A DNA stretch of 44,686 nt, from positions 1-44,686 of the IMG/VR virus record IMGVR_UViG_3300013285_000027; one strand, given 5' to 3'. The translations under genes were made by a program, and so were the position numbers. Each line of letters begins with the position of its first letter. Within the stretch, counting starts at the first letter, position 1. Shown here piece by piece: positions 17,786 to 26,229 of this stretch. Source of the DNA: a virus. The notes under the pieces were generated by a model. It was given only the letters and a program-made list of their open reading frames with translations. It made no database searches and was not told where the DNA came from.

Positions 17786-19653
17786 TATCCACCTCGTCGG
17801 CCATCAGGCCTGATGTCAATTCGGGGGGCACCTAGCTGCCACGTAACTCCTAGATCACTGGAGGCAATCTTAAAAGCCATTTGACGCCCACGAACCCGAA
17901 TGTTGATCTGCCCCGTGAATTTCTCAACTGGCACTACCGCAGTACGCGTCACTACTCCATTATCCGCCCCGCCTTCAGAAGCAGGGTCGTTGTACCCGGA
18001 GCCTGAGTTTTGCAATGGCATCAAGTACATGGTGGCTTGTGGGTTGCTCGCAGTGGACCCTCGGAATGTTAAGTCAGGCAATATGCGCCAGACAAACCCA
18101 AAGTTGTGCCCGTCCCCAATATCAAATTCAGAAGTCGTGATAAACGCTTCGATAGGCAGTGTGGTGGCTGTAGTGCTGTCGTCAACGCCTTGTTCGTGGT
18201 TGACAATGTTGGAGCTATACGTAGCAGCAAGTGGGTAGTTGCGCAGTCCAGAGTCCAGCCACGCTGTGCGGGCCATATAACCGTAGTACCAAACGTCTTC
18301 TTCGTAGTTATAAACCACGTACTTGTCGATGGTTGTTGAGTTGGCTGAGCAGTAAAAGAACCAGACTTCGTTAAAGCCTTCGTTCGTGCTAGCAAACACT
18401 TGCTCATACTGGCTCTGGTTAATGTCGTTAAAAATGTATTCGCGTAGATCACAACGCAGTGTCTGTGTGCGCCCATCGTACTTATAGAACTTGTCTACAC
18501 CCATCCAGTAAATAACACCTGAAGCCAGCGCTGTTGCATTAGGGCCAACGATTGAGATGTTGTCGGATAAAAGCTGCGAACCCCACACATAGGGAGGGCC
18601 AAGGTATTGAAGCGAATAGACCGAGGCATCAGTCCACACAACGATTTCTTGGCGCGACTGCATGGCGGTCACAATTCTTGATCCGTGGGACAAACGAACG
18701 CTACCTGCTTGGTTGGTGATACTAGGCGTCCACTGCAACGCATCTTCTTGGTCAGACCATCGGATCAGCATGGGGTCCAATATCGAGCTGCCTAAATCAT
18801 TAGTGCCAAACACAATAACAAAACGGCTGGCATCGGAAATAAGCGTCCAGTTCTGGTACAACGGAACGTCTGACGCTCCCGGAAGGGACGACAACAATAC
18901 ACCACGAGTTGTTAAGCTAGTAGTAGCGTCCCAGTAATACAGCGCCCCGCCACGGGGGCCAAAGATCAAGTTCTGTCCAAAGTTGTTCTGTGTCCAAATA
19001 CGCAATGCATCATTGGATGTTGTGCCTATACCCCATGTGCCAGACCCCCAAGCACCTGCACCCCAACCAGCCAACGGAACAGCATACGCCGGGCCGGGAT
19101 TGATTTGATAAGCGGCGACTACCGCTGCGCCCCCGCCTACAGCCGTCGAGGTTGCGACACTTGCTGCTGTAATTGTGTAGGTGGTTGTTGATGTGCCGAC
19201 CGTTAAGATTTGATATTCGCCGTTAAGCGTAAGGCCGCCCACCGCAGTAGCGCCGCTGAACGTTACAAAAGCGCCATTGGCATAACCACCTGCGGCGTCC
19301 GTCACAGTAACTGTTGTGGAGTTTATTTGGGTAGAGAATGGATTGTTCGCCAGTGTTGCTGGAGGAACAACGCGAAGCGGGGTAATGTCGTTGTAAGCAC
19401 CGCCGTTTTCAATGTAGAACTTTAAGTTCGTACCAACACCAAGCAGGTTTTGGCTGCCCAGCGTGACCCAGTTCCAAAGTGAACGGCATGTGCCTAAAAA
19501 CGTTGCCGCAGAAATACGCGCCCACCCGCCAATTTTTTCAGGGTTCCCTTGGCGAAAGCGAATTTTGTCGCAGTCATACCAGCCGCCTTCAGTGGTGTAG
19601 CGGGTGTTTTCCCGGTTTACACCGGACTTGAACAAAATTTTCTGTAATGGCAT
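17785..19653 (-). CDS. Tail hub / stabilization-like protein (622 aa)
   Basis: The N-terminus reads LFKSGVNRENTRYTTEGGWY and continues with DKIRFRQGNPEKIGGW, a beginning shared by podovirus tail proteins annotated as head-completion or stabilization proteins in the P22 gp10 style. The rest is beta-rich with many Trp, Tyr and Gly residues and repeating strands, as in a propeller. Such proteins close the portal channel and hold the tail needle or fibres. A Thr/Val/Gly-rich insertion (about residues 100-165) looks like an immunoglobulin-like or repeat module. Its length matches the family. The position beside lysis and internal-protein genes is typical. The exact family assignment is from memory. 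Confidence 0.78.
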   Translation of the reverse strand: MPLQKILFKSGVNRENTRYTTEGGWYDCDKIRFRQGNPEKIGGWARISAATFLGTCRSLWNWVTLGSQNLLGVGTNLKFYIENGGAYNDITPLRVVPPATLANNPFSTQINSTTVTVTDAAGGYANGAFVTFSGATAVGGLTLNGEYQILTVGTSTTTYTITAASVATSTAVGGGAAVVAAYQINPGPAYAVPLAGWGAGAWGSGTWGIGTTSNDALRIWTQNNFGQNLIFGPRGGALYYWDATTSLTTRGVLLSSLPGASDVPLYQNWTLISDASRFVIVFGTNDLGSSILDPMLIRWSDQEDALQWTPSITNQAGSVRLSHGSRIVTAMQSRQEIVVWTDASVYSLQYLGPPYVWGSQLLSDNISIVGPNATALASGVIYWMGVDKFYKYDGRTQTLRCDLREYIFNDINQSQYEQVFASTNEGFNEVWFFYCSANSTTIDKYVVYNYEEDVWYYGYMARTAWLDSGLRNYPLAATYSSNIVNHEQGVDDSTTATTLPIEAFITTSEFDIGDGHNFGFVWRILPDLTFRGSTASNPQATMYLMPLQNSGSGYNDPASEGGADNGVVTRTAVVPVEKFTGQINIRVRGRQMAFKIASSDLGVTWQLGAPRIDIRPDGRRGG

Positions 19654-19669
19654 GGTGGGATTTTCTCAC

Positions 19670-20326
19670 TTAGGCTCGGCACTGTCCATAGCACGCATCG
19701 TACAACGCTTGGCGAGCTTCTATACCAATCAGTCCACCGTTAATCTTCTTCGTCATGCCTTTGATGTCGTCCACATCGGCAAAGTCTGAGAGCTTGTTGG
19801 CTTTCCAAAACCATCCTGCACTTCTTGCGGCATAAACAGGTTCAAGGAGCAAGTCAGGATTGCCCACAAGATCAACGCCAAGAGCGGTCCCACATCGCGC
19901 ATAGTTGTCTTTCCCTGTCAGTTGTTTCAGACCACGGCCACGGTACTTCCAGCCCTCACCAGACTCTGCAGGGCCGTTACCCATGCGGGATGAGTAGACA
20001 AGGTTTGCGATCAGTTCAGCTTTGCCAGCAATAGAATTAGCAACAGCAGTAGGCACCAACTTTCCATTTTCTTTCTTCGGTTTCTTATCAGCGCCAAGGA
20101 CGGCAAATCGGTTTGGCCAACACGCAGCCAGCGTGGCAGCACGGTAGTTCAGGTTCTCGGACAACATGGTGTAGCCGCCAGACTCATGCGAAGTCTGCGC
20201 CAGAAAGCCAGCTACGCGCTGGGGTGTGTTGATCTCAAACTCTTGGCAGGTGGCAATGATTGCGTCCAGCCATTTCTCAGGGTTCTTGATCTTGGCGGCT
20301 TGCAGATGCTCAAGAGTAGGTGTCAT
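19670..20326 (-). CDS. GH19 chitinase-like endolysin (218 aa)
   Basis: Glycoside hydrolase family 19 enzymes cleave chitin or, in phages, the glycan chains of peptidoglycan. The sequence shows the catalytic Glu48 in HESGG (47-51) and the family signature GRGLKQLTGKDNY (130-142, compare GRGPxQLTGxxNY). The length matches single-domain phage lysozymes of this family. The frame is open to 20524, but ATG 20324-20326, forming an ATGA overlap with the holin stop, gives the family-like N-terminus MTPTLEHLQ. No signal peptide or SAR domain is seen, so release needs a holin. It sits at the end of the lysis cassette. Confidence 0.93.
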   Translation of the reverse strand: MTPTLEHLQAAKIKNPEKWLDAIIATCQEFEINTPQRVAGFLAQTSHESGGYTMLSENLNYRAATLAACWPNRFAVLGADKKPKKENGKLVPTAVANSIAGKAELIANLVYSSRMGNGPAESGEGWKYRGRGLKQLTGKDNYARCGTALGVDLVGNPDLLLEPVYAARSAGWFWKANKLSDFADVDDIKGMTKKINGGLIGIEARQALYDACYGQCRA

Positions 20327-20805
20327 TTGCTCACCTCTTTCATCTTCTTGTCGGTGTCCTCTTGGCTCTTGTTGCTGGAGCCGTAGAAGAATCGGATCAG
20401 ACTGTTCACCGCAGTGCCGATCAAGAAGCCCAAGATGATGTTGATGAAGTCGCGGTTGCGGTTCTCCACGGGCATGAACGACACCATGAAAAAGTACAGG
20501 AATGACACAACAGTCAAGAACCATGCGTAGTGCTGGCTGAACTTCTTGGTGCTCTCGTCGTGCATGTACATGTCGGTTGCACGCTGCGTGGACTTCTCAT
20601 CCAATTCGGCCATGAACTCTGAGTGCCTGTTGGCCTCTTCTTGGAGTTTGGCGTTGTACTCAGGGGTGGCTTCGCCTTCAGGCTTGAGCTCAATACCCAG
20701 CTTGGCTTGAACGGCGTCAACGCCTTTTTCGACGACTTCGTCGGCCACTTTGTGCATGCCGTTATTGATTAGGTTGGCAACGATGCCTGCGATGATGGGG
20801 AGCAT
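20323..20805 (-). CDS. 3-TM-type holin (160 aa)
   Basis: The protein begins LPIIAGIVANLINNG, has a charged middle, and ends with two strong membrane segments (about residues 93-112 and 120-141). This is the pattern of the phage and gene-transfer-agent holins with up to three segments (GTA_holin_3TM). Holins form holes in the inner membrane at a set time and let the endolysin through. It overlaps the endolysin start (ATGA) and begins in the stop of the upstream small membrane protein (TAATG), so the three are co-translated. Confidence 0.86.
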   Translation of the reverse strand: MLPIIAGIVANLINNGMHKVADEVVEKGVDAVQAKLGIELKPEGEATPEYNAKLQEEANRHSEFMAELDEKSTQRATDMYMHDESTKKFSQHYAWFLTVVSFLYFFMVSFMPVENRNRDFINIILGFLIGTAVNSLIRFFYGSSNKSQEDTDKKMKEVSK

Positions 20806-20984
20806 TATTCTTCGTCCTTTTCTTTCAAAAGTTTTTGCAGTTTTTTGTCCCGCTCTTCAGCACGAATCAAAATCGCTTCGGCCTTTTTTACTTGTTTGGC
20901 CTGATACACAGCCAAAAATGACAACCCCATCAACCCTATGATGATGAGCGAGACAATTACAACCCAACGCCAAAATTCATTCAT
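20805..20984 (-). CDS. Small membrane protein with basic coiled tail, i-spanin-like (59 aa)
   Basis: The frame is open to 21086 but ATG 20982-20984, overlapping the previous stop as ATGA, is the likely start (MNEFWRW). Residues 5-28 are a hydrophobic membrane segment and the rest is a highly charged helix rich in Lys and Glu. A short N-terminal anchor plus coiled periplasmic helix is the topology of inner-membrane spanins, though it is shorter than lambda Rz. I found no o-spanin lipobox gene embedded in it, so it could equally be a holin accessory or antiholin. Confidence 0.72.
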   Translation of the reverse strand: MNEFWRWVVIVSLIIIGLMGLSFLAVYQAKQVKKAEAILIRAEERDKKLQKLLKEKDEE

Positions 20985-21688
20985 AGAGTGAAATACAACC
21001 CCGTTATCTCCAGCAGGCCGATTATCACCGCCACTGCGTAGACCAGCTTGGCTTTGAACACTTCGTTGCGGTACTCGCGTTGCCATGCTGTGTCTCGTTC
21101 TTTCTTCGCTTTCACCTCACGGGCAAACTCTTGCTCTTCCAAAATCTGCTCGTACATCCGGTTGAACCGAGCGTACAAGTCCTGTAACCCTAGATGCTCA
21201 GGCGTGTACACCATTGCTTCTCTCACTTGCGTTGACAACTGCTTCAGTTGCCATTCAATCTCAATTCGGTCAATGGCAGCAGATGCCACCTTGTCAGTGG
21301 TAGCTGATTCGTTCTCTAACTCACGGCAGTGCAATTGCAGCGCTCTGATGGCCTCGAAATACACCTTCATGTTCTCGCAAATCTCGTGGACCGCTTGCGC
21401 TTGAAACTCTTCGTATGTCAGCTCTGGTTCTTTGACTTTTCGCTTTGGCTTTGCTTCTTCTGGCTTTCCAACGCTTGCAGCAGGTTTCTCAGTCTTTCCG
21501 AATAAACCCCTGACCCATCCCCAGAGTCCAGTAACTTCTTTGTAAATTGCTTTAGCGTCTTTGACGCCGCCTTCAACAGTCTTTTTAAACTTGTCGAGAT
21601 CAGCCTTGCCCTCACTGAGCATTTGACAGCCGCTACGGATAGCAGCGACTGCGCCTTGTGCCAACATGAGAAGACTGATTGGATCCAC
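20981..21688 (-). CDS. Lysis-cassette protein with C-terminal membrane segment (about 235 aa)
   Basis: The frame is open to 21733. The most economical start is GTG 21686-21688, one base after the stop of the previous gene, giving VDPISLLMLAQG; an internal ATG a few codons later is also possible, so the N-terminus is uncertain. The chain has a Lys/Pro/Glu-rich linker near the middle, a long charged helix, and a hydrophobic C-terminal segment (YAVAVIIGLLEITGLYF). It overlaps the next small membrane gene by ATGA. Helical tail-anchored proteins occur in lysis cassettes, but I do not recognise the family and assign only a probable role in lysis or its control. Confidence 0.7.
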   Translation of the reverse strand: MDPISLLMLAQGAVAAIRSGCQMLSEGKADLDKFKKTVEGGVKDAKAIYKEVTGLWGWVRGLFGKTEKPAASVGKPEEAKPKRKVKEPELTYEEFQAQAVHEICENMKVYFEAIRALQLHCRELENESATTDKVASAAIDRIEIEWQLKQLSTQVREAMVYTPEHLGLQDLYARFNRMYEQILEEQEFAREVKAKKERDTAWQREYRNEVFKAKLVYAVAVIIGLLEITGLYFTL

Positions 21689-21689
21689 A

Positions 21690-21917
21690 TCACTTTTTTG
21701 TAACCTGAGACCAGAACAACGCGACCGTACCAAACGCCGCGCAAACCCACAGAACGGGCTTGGCTATATCAGCCACCCACCCTAAGACTTTCATGGCCCC
21801 TTGAGCCGCATTGATAGCCGCCACAAGGTCTTTGGTGTTAGCGTCAATCGAATCGACCTTTGCTTCTACAGCAACCAGTCGGTCGTATATCTGCTTATGG
21901 GTCACGTGTTCCTGCAT
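21690..21917 (-). CDS. XhlA-like hemolysin/holin accessory protein (75 aa)
   Basis: An N-terminal amphipathic coiled coil (IYDRLVAVEAKVDSIDANT) is followed by a C-terminal membrane segment (about residues 50-70). This resembles XhlA-type proteins, which work with holins and endolysins at the inner membrane. It lies at the head of the lysis cassette: this gene, a 235-residue tail-anchored protein, a 59-residue membrane protein, the holin and the endolysin. Confidence 0.75.
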   Translation of the reverse strand: MQEHVTHKQIYDRLVAVEAKVDSIDANTKDLVAAINAAQGAMKVLGWVADIAKPVLWVCAAFGTVALFWSQVTKK

Positions 21918-21920
21918 GGG

Positions 21921-22148
21921 TTACTCCGAAATTTGAACGTCGGCGGGCTGTTCAGCCAATGACTGCTTCAGCATACCGAAGAACGTGTCACGACCCACCT
22001 GAAGTTGGTCCAAATTAAATTTTGCTGAGTTGACCTTGCGCTCCAAATCCATGACATGGCTTAACAGGGCCTTTTGTTGGTCTGTCAGTTTGTCTGTATC
22101 GTAGTCAACGCCGTCGATTGTTAGCTGAGGTTTGTTGTTGTTGCTCAT
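21921..22148 (-). CDS. Small conserved phage protein, helical (75 aa)
   Basis: ATG 22146-22148 has a GGAG-type site upstream (minus strand AAGGAGTAAAGC). A short N-terminal strand segment (LTIDGVDYDTDKLTDQQKA) leads into a helix of about 35 residues with coiled-coil spacing. This arrangement resembles the small DUF6447-like phage family, as I remember it. There is no membrane segment. The position between tail fibre and lysis genes suggests a tail or lysis accessory, but the function is unknown. Confidence 0.78.
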   Translation of the reverse strand: MSNNNKPQLTIDGVDYDTDKLTDQQKALLSHVMDLERKVNSAKFNLDQLQVGRDTFFGMLKQSLAEQPADVQISE

Positions 22149-22200
22149 GCTTTACTCCTTGTGTCCGCTGTGATGGGGCAGCGGTTAACCCCCGTTTAAA

Positions 22201-22503
22201 TTATGCCGTAGCCCAAGGCGTACCCGCAGCAACCACTGGATGCTTTTGCAGTTCAATCTGTTGAGCCAATGATGCCTCTACTGCGTCTTTATCTACACCA
22301 GCACCCCAAATCCAGTTCAGAACGTCTTGCTCTGTCACGCTGTCGTAAGGGGTTGAAGGTGTAGCAGGAGCAAAGCTGCAAGTTGAATAGGCAGAGGCTG
22401 TGTAGTCTCCGTCTGTTGCTGTGCATTGCCAATGCGCCACCGTGATGAAACCATCAGCGGTGAGGTAGTCGGTATCTGGGATTTTCCAAGTGAATGTTGT
22501 CAT
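22201..22503 (-). CDS. Small tail-fibre-adjacent protein (100 aa)
   Basis: It begins MTTFTWKIPDTDYLTADGFI, and a C-terminal helical half contains ILNWIWG-type aromatic residues and charged ends. Short proteins with this beginning, often downstream of tail-fibre genes, are common in aquatic phages and have no known role. It has no signal peptide. It lies 16 bases after the tail fibre stop, so it is probably co-transcribed and may be a fibre chaperone or attachment protein; that is inference. Confidence 0.78.
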   Translation of the reverse strand: MTTFTWKIPDTDYLTADGFITVAHWQCTATDGDYTASAYSTCSFAPATPSTPYDSVTEQDVLNWIWGAGVDKDAVEASLAQQIELQKHPVVAAGTPWATA

Positions 22504-22518
22504 TATTTTTCCTTTGGG

Positions 22519-24210
22519 TTAGATGCCTGCTGCTGCGAGGCGTTTACGAAGTGATTGGATTTCAGCAACAAGATCAGCAATTACTTCTGGTGCGCTTGGC
22601 TGCATAGCTTGATACACAGGGTTGCCTTCTGCATCCACGGCGTCTTTTATTCCTGTGACGCTATTTGCGTAAACTTCTTGAAATTCATGAGCCAAGAAAC
22701 CACGGTCTTGTTGACCGCCTTCTGTCCACAAATAATCAATTGGCTTGAGAGCATCAATTCGATCACCAGCGCCAGACACTGCGCCAACAACTGTTTTTAA
22801 CCGGTAATCAGATGTGGTGTTGTACGCGACGGCATTTGTTGTAGTGACTCTAGCAATAGAGCCAATACTTGTTCCTGCTGAGTTTCTAAACTGAATAAAA
22901 CCGTTTCCACTAGCATCGTCCGAGCTTACCAAGCCAATTTGGTTTGTTGTGTTTCCGGGAGAACTAACGCGAAAACGATCTGGGCCTGCTGTTGTCGTCC
23001 CCACCAGCAAATTCCCACTAAAGTCTATACGGGCGCGTTCTACTGGAGTGAAGGCGCCGCCGGTATAAAAAGCGATACCACCAATTGCAGATGATGTGCG
23101 GTTTCCTATGCGTGTTGTTTCACTTGTTTGGTCGTATGTAACGTAACCATAATAATTGGGGTCAGATGTACCCAATGCGCCTAAATAGATACCAGCACTT
23201 GAATAGTTGCCTGTTGTAGTTGCAAGGTGTAACTGATATGTTGTGTTGCTGATAACATCAAGTTTTGCAACAGGATTTGTAGCACCAACACCCAAATTTG
23301 CCCCATCAAACGTCAGCGCACCACCAGTAGTCAGTTGCTTGGATGTGTTGAGATAAGCAACACCGTTGGCTGTTCCCGAACTTGGAATTGAGATAACGCC
23401 AGTTGAACTGATTGCCAGCGCATCAGATGCCGAACTGTTTGTCGTAAAGTGGATACCGTTAGCGCCAATCGTGCCCAACACCAAATCTGTACTGGCAGAC
23501 AAAAAGTAACCGTAACCAGCAGCGTTAATCGAGCCTGTACCGCTGTAACCACTTGAGTTAATACCCACGGTAGCGTAGTTGGTAGATGCCGTTCCTTGAT
23601 CGTTATACGCAATGAACTCAGCCGATGCTCCCGTACCCGCGCTGGTGTTTTGGATGACGTTTTGGAAGTAGCTGTTTACGCTAGTTTGTGCAGATTGAAC
23701 AATGCCTGTGTCGCTAAAACTTAAAGTGCCGTAGTTGATCGCGCCTTTGTTTGCGGATGCAGTTGTTGGTGCTGTGGCAGTGATCGTATAGAACGTGCTT
23801 GCACCAGAGTTGCTGACTTTCACAAAGTCTGAGCCGTTCCATGCACACACCGCAGACTCACCCGCCAGAATCGTCACGCCCGTAGTGGGGCCAGCGCCGC
23901 GTAAGACAACCGAGTAACCGCCAGTGGTGGCGTTGATAACCGTGTAGATTTTGGACTGGGCAGGAGCTGTTACGTTGCGCAGTGCAGTGCGAGCCCCAGA
24001 AAACAACAGAATCGCTTCACGTGCCGTATTGGCTGCGCCGGTTGTAGTCGTGAGCGTGACGTCCGCGTCTGTACTGACTGTGGTTGTACCTGCGACAGCG
24101 GAGTCCAAGAGGGAGGTAATCGAGTTATTTACCGTGTCACCCCAAACCCCGCTGAGTTCACCTTGAACGGGAAGGGCGAGACCCAAGAGTGATGTGTATG
24201 CTGTTGTCAT
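22519..24210 (-). CDS. Tail fibre with C-terminal S74 self-cleaving chaperone (563 aa)
   Basis: The N-terminal ~140 residues (MTTAYTSLLGLALPVQGELSG onwards) form a module common on phage fibres, probably the virion anchor. The centre is a Ser/Thr/Gly/Asn-rich beta-strand region suited to a trimeric helix. The C-terminus is a peptidase S74 intramolecular chaperone: Ser467 in SDYRLKT with Lys472 forms the expected Ser-Lys dyad, cleavage falls just before or at the Ser, and GFLAHEFQEVYANSVTG and a final coiled helix follow. The chaperone folds the trimer, cuts itself off, and leaves the receptor-binding fibre. It likely determines host range. GAGG lies just upstream of the start. Confidence 0.92.
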   Translation of the reverse strand: MTTAYTSLLGLALPVQGELSGVWGDTVNNSITSLLDSAVAGTTTVSTDADVTLTTTTGAANTAREAILLFSGARTALRNVTAPAQSKIYTVINATTGGYSVVLRGAGPTTGVTILAGESAVCAWNGSDFVKVSNSGASTFYTITATAPTTASANKGAINYGTLSFSDTGIVQSAQTSVNSYFQNVIQNTSAGTGASAEFIAYNDQGTASTNYATVGINSSGYSGTGSINAAGYGYFLSASTDLVLGTIGANGIHFTTNSSASDALAISSTGVISIPSSGTANGVAYLNTSKQLTTGGALTFDGANLGVGATNPVAKLDVISNTTYQLHLATTTGNYSSAGIYLGALGTSDPNYYGYVTYDQTSETTRIGNRTSSAIGGIAFYTGGAFTPVERARIDFSGNLLVGTTTAGPDRFRVSSPGNTTNQIGLVSSDDASGNGFIQFRNSAGTSIGSIARVTTTNAVAYNTTSDYRLKTVVGAVSGAGDRIDALKPIDYLWTEGGQQDRGFLAHEFQEVYANSVTGIKDAVDAEGNPVYQAMQPSAPEVIADLVAEIQSLRKRLAAAGI

Positions 24211-24217
24211 GTGTACC

Positions 24218-25531
24218 TCAAGTGGTTACTTCAAGCCAGTTCGGAGTGTCGCTTGTATCGACTTGGCTCCAGCCCGGTGTTTGTGTGTTACTGATATTTT
24301 GCCAGTTTGCTGTCTGCGTGTCACCTATTAACGTCCAATTTGGTGTTTGGCCGTCAGAAATAATTTGCCAGTTGGCGTCTTGGTCGTCAGGAATTGGCTT
24401 CCAATATACCGCAATCACATCGCCCACCGCGCCTGTTGCAGCCACACCGGTCAGCGCTTTAATACGCTCCGCAATCGTCATTACGCCAACACGGCCCGTA
24501 GAGCCCACACCAGTCAAGGCAATGCTGCGATCAGCGGTAACAGAACCTACTGCGCCATCGGCTTGGTTGGACGACAACGGAACAATCACAGCGCCTGCAG
24601 CGCCAAGGGCGTCAACCCCCGACAGGCTCACCTGATGAGCCTGAACAACCGTGTCGATTGCACCCGTGGCTGCTACGCCGGATACCGCGACTGTCTTGCT
24701 TTGGTCAACCGTACCAACTGCGCCCGATACCAAGACCCCTGACAGCGCAACCGTGGATGAATTGATGGCCGTGCCAACCGCGCCTGTACCGGCCACGCCA
24801 GACAGCGCAACGGTCTTACTTTGTACAACTGTGCCGACAGCGCCTGATGCGCCTACGCCCGTGAGAGCTATGGAAACCGCAATACCGACTGTGCCGACAT
24901 TACCAACCGCGCCGTCTCCAGTGTCCGGGACAACTTCAGAACCAACAACCGTGCCCACATTGCCCGAGGCCACTACACCAGACAGGGCGATCTGACGTTC
25001 TGCGACAGTGACGGAGCCTACTGCGCCGGAGGCCAATACGCCAGACAGCGCAACGGTGGATGAATTAACAACAGAGCCAACTGCGCCTGTAGCAACAACA
25101 CCAGACAGGGCAACAGATTTACTCTGCACAACCGTGCCAACAGCGCCTGATGCGCTTACGCCCGTGAGGGCAACGGTAACGACTAAACCAACGGAGCCGA
25201 CATTACCAACTGCTGCGTCACCTACATCTGGGATGGTTTCAGAGCCAACAACCGTACCAACTGCTCCCGATGCCCCAACGCCTGTAATCGCCAGTGAAGT
25301 CGCACCACGAAAAACTGTACCAACAGTGCCTGTGGCCGCTACGCCCGTCAAGGCTACTGTGCTTGTGCCAACAACTGTACCGACTGCGCCAGAGGCCCCA
25401 ACACCGGTAAGCGCGACTGTTACATTAACCCCAGTCGAGCCTACAGCGCCCGCAGCTGCGTCACCTGTAAGGATGGTCTCGCCATTGCCCCAAGTGCCGT
25501 AACCCCAAGCGCCGACACCCCATCCGGCCAT
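24218..25531 (-). CDS. Tandem-repeat virion protein, probable fibre or adhesin (437 aa)
   Basis: After MAGWGVGAWGYGTWG the chain has about 17 units of about 20 residues of the type VALTGVGASGAVGTVV, with a second variant (DTGDGAVGNVGTV) interspersed. The C-terminal ~55 residues switch to four or five ten-residue units with an NW or GW core (TPNWTLIG, TANWQNIS, TPGWSQVD). Gly/Val/Thr repeats of regular length suggest a beta-solenoid or extended fibre. It is located just upstream of the tail fibre. The DNA repeats create long antisense open frames on the + strand, which I consider artefacts. Repeat number may vary between strains. Confidence 0.82.
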   Translation of the reverse strand: MAGWGVGAWGYGTWGNGETILTGDAAAGAVGSTGVNVTVALTGVGASGAVGTVVGTSTVALTGVAATGTVGTVFRGATSLAITGVGASGAVGTVVGSETIPDVGDAAVGNVGSVGLVVTVALTGVSASGAVGTVVQSKSVALSGVVATGAVGSVVNSSTVALSGVLASGAVGSVTVAERQIALSGVVASGNVGTVVGSEVVPDTGDGAVGNVGTVGIAVSIALTGVGASGAVGTVVQSKTVALSGVAGTGAVGTAINSSTVALSGVLVSGAVGTVDQSKTVAVSGVAATGAIDTVVQAHQVSLSGVDALGAAGAVIVPLSSNQADGAVGSVTADRSIALTGVGSTGRVGVMTIAERIKALTGVAATGAVGDVIAVYWKPIPDDQDANWQIISDGQTPNWTLIGDTQTANWQNISNTQTPGWSQVDTSDTPNWLEVTT

Positions 25532-25541
25532 GATCTACCTT

Positions 25542-26018
25542 TTAAGTGGTAGACAAACGCAGCAAAGCGGTTGTAGTAGTGTTTGAAGGCATCGTCAATG
25601 TAAACGTGCCAGCGGTAATTGTTTGAGAACCAAACGTGTGGACAGAGACGGCTTTGTTTGATTGCGTCGAGTTGTAGATCAATACGCAATCAAACGCAGT
25701 GGCCAAAGTCACAGTCGTATACGTGATCGAAGCAGAAGGTGTCCAATAACCCACGCCAGCAGTCGCAGAACTGTTTGTAGCGGCTGGAGGCGTTGCATTG
25801 GTCACCGTCACACCGCCAGCAGTGTAGTTTGTACCTGTCACTTCGCCAGTTGCAGAATACGCAGTGGTGGCCGCATTGATCGTGGCCGTAGTCAAATACA
25901 GCGCAGCTTTGAAGGTATCCGCAGTAGATGCCCCCCGAGTAGGTGCAGTGCCGAAGTTGTGTGTTGCGGTCATCAGTTCACCGAGGAACGACGTGACCAT
26001 GCTTTGTGTGTTTGCCAT
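25542..26018 (-). CDS. Beta-rich virion protein, paralogue of 26230-26658 (158 aa)
   Basis: The composition is Thr/Ala/Val-rich with alternating strands, and residues about 35-80 (FKAALYLTTATI then TGEVTGTNYTAGGVTVT) correspond to FKIALYTGAASI and DGEVVASGYTAGGNPLT in the protein two genes upstream. The pair therefore probably arose by duplication. Such small beta-proteins near fibre genes are common virion decorations or fibre accessories. No cleavage or catalytic motif is visible. Function unknown, virion location inferred. Confidence 0.78.
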   Translation of the reverse strand: MANTQSMVTSFLGELMTATHNFGTAPTRGASTADTFKAALYLTTATINAATTAYSATGEVTGTNYTAGGVTVTNATPPAATNSSATAGVGYWTPSASITYTTVTLATAFDCVLIYNSTQSNKAVSVHTFGSQTITAGTFTLTMPSNTTTTALLRLSTT

Positions 26019-26027
26019 GATTTTTCC

Positions 26028-26219
26028 TTAAAAAGATGCAGTGTCGCCGGCAGCAAAAGCAGGCATTTTCTTCAACGTGACATGCGCCGATCGGTGAACC
26101 AACTCGCCTTCCAACCAGTATTCAACCCACGTTGTGAGTTCATTTTCATTGTCGATTGTCCCCTCTTTTTTCTCCAGAAGGGAATCGTCCATCTCGCCTT
26201 TTGTGGTTGTGACTAGCAT
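26028..26219 (-). CDS. Small hypothetical protein between paralogues (63 aa)
   Basis: ATG 26217-26219 lies ten bases after the next upstream stop. The chain starts MLVTTTKGEMDDSLLEKKEG, contains a Trp-Val-Glu-Tyr-Trp strand motif (TTWVEYWLEGELVHRSAHV) and is acidic in its first half. It fills the space between two related beta-proteins without overlap. No family is recognised. Its compact spacing and codon phase support a real gene. Confidence 0.68.
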   Translation of the reverse strand: MLVTTTKGEMDDSLLEKKEGTIDNENELTTWVEYWLEGELVHRSAHVTLKKMPAFAAGDTASF

Positions 26220-26229
26220 TTATGGTTCC

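Noticed and set aside
21418-21750. A 110-codon frame overlapping the 235-residue lysis-region gene
   Set aside because: It shares the region in another frame and gives a Ser/Lys-rich sequence without membrane segment or motif; the 20981-21688 frame fits the overlap pattern of the cassette.
24651-25502. Long + strand open frames of 114-164 codons opposite the repeat protein
   Set aside because: They are antisense to the repeat tract of the 24218-25531 gene. Their Pro/Thr/Ala repeats mirror its Gly/Val/Thr repeats, and no ribosome site or expected gene order supports them.
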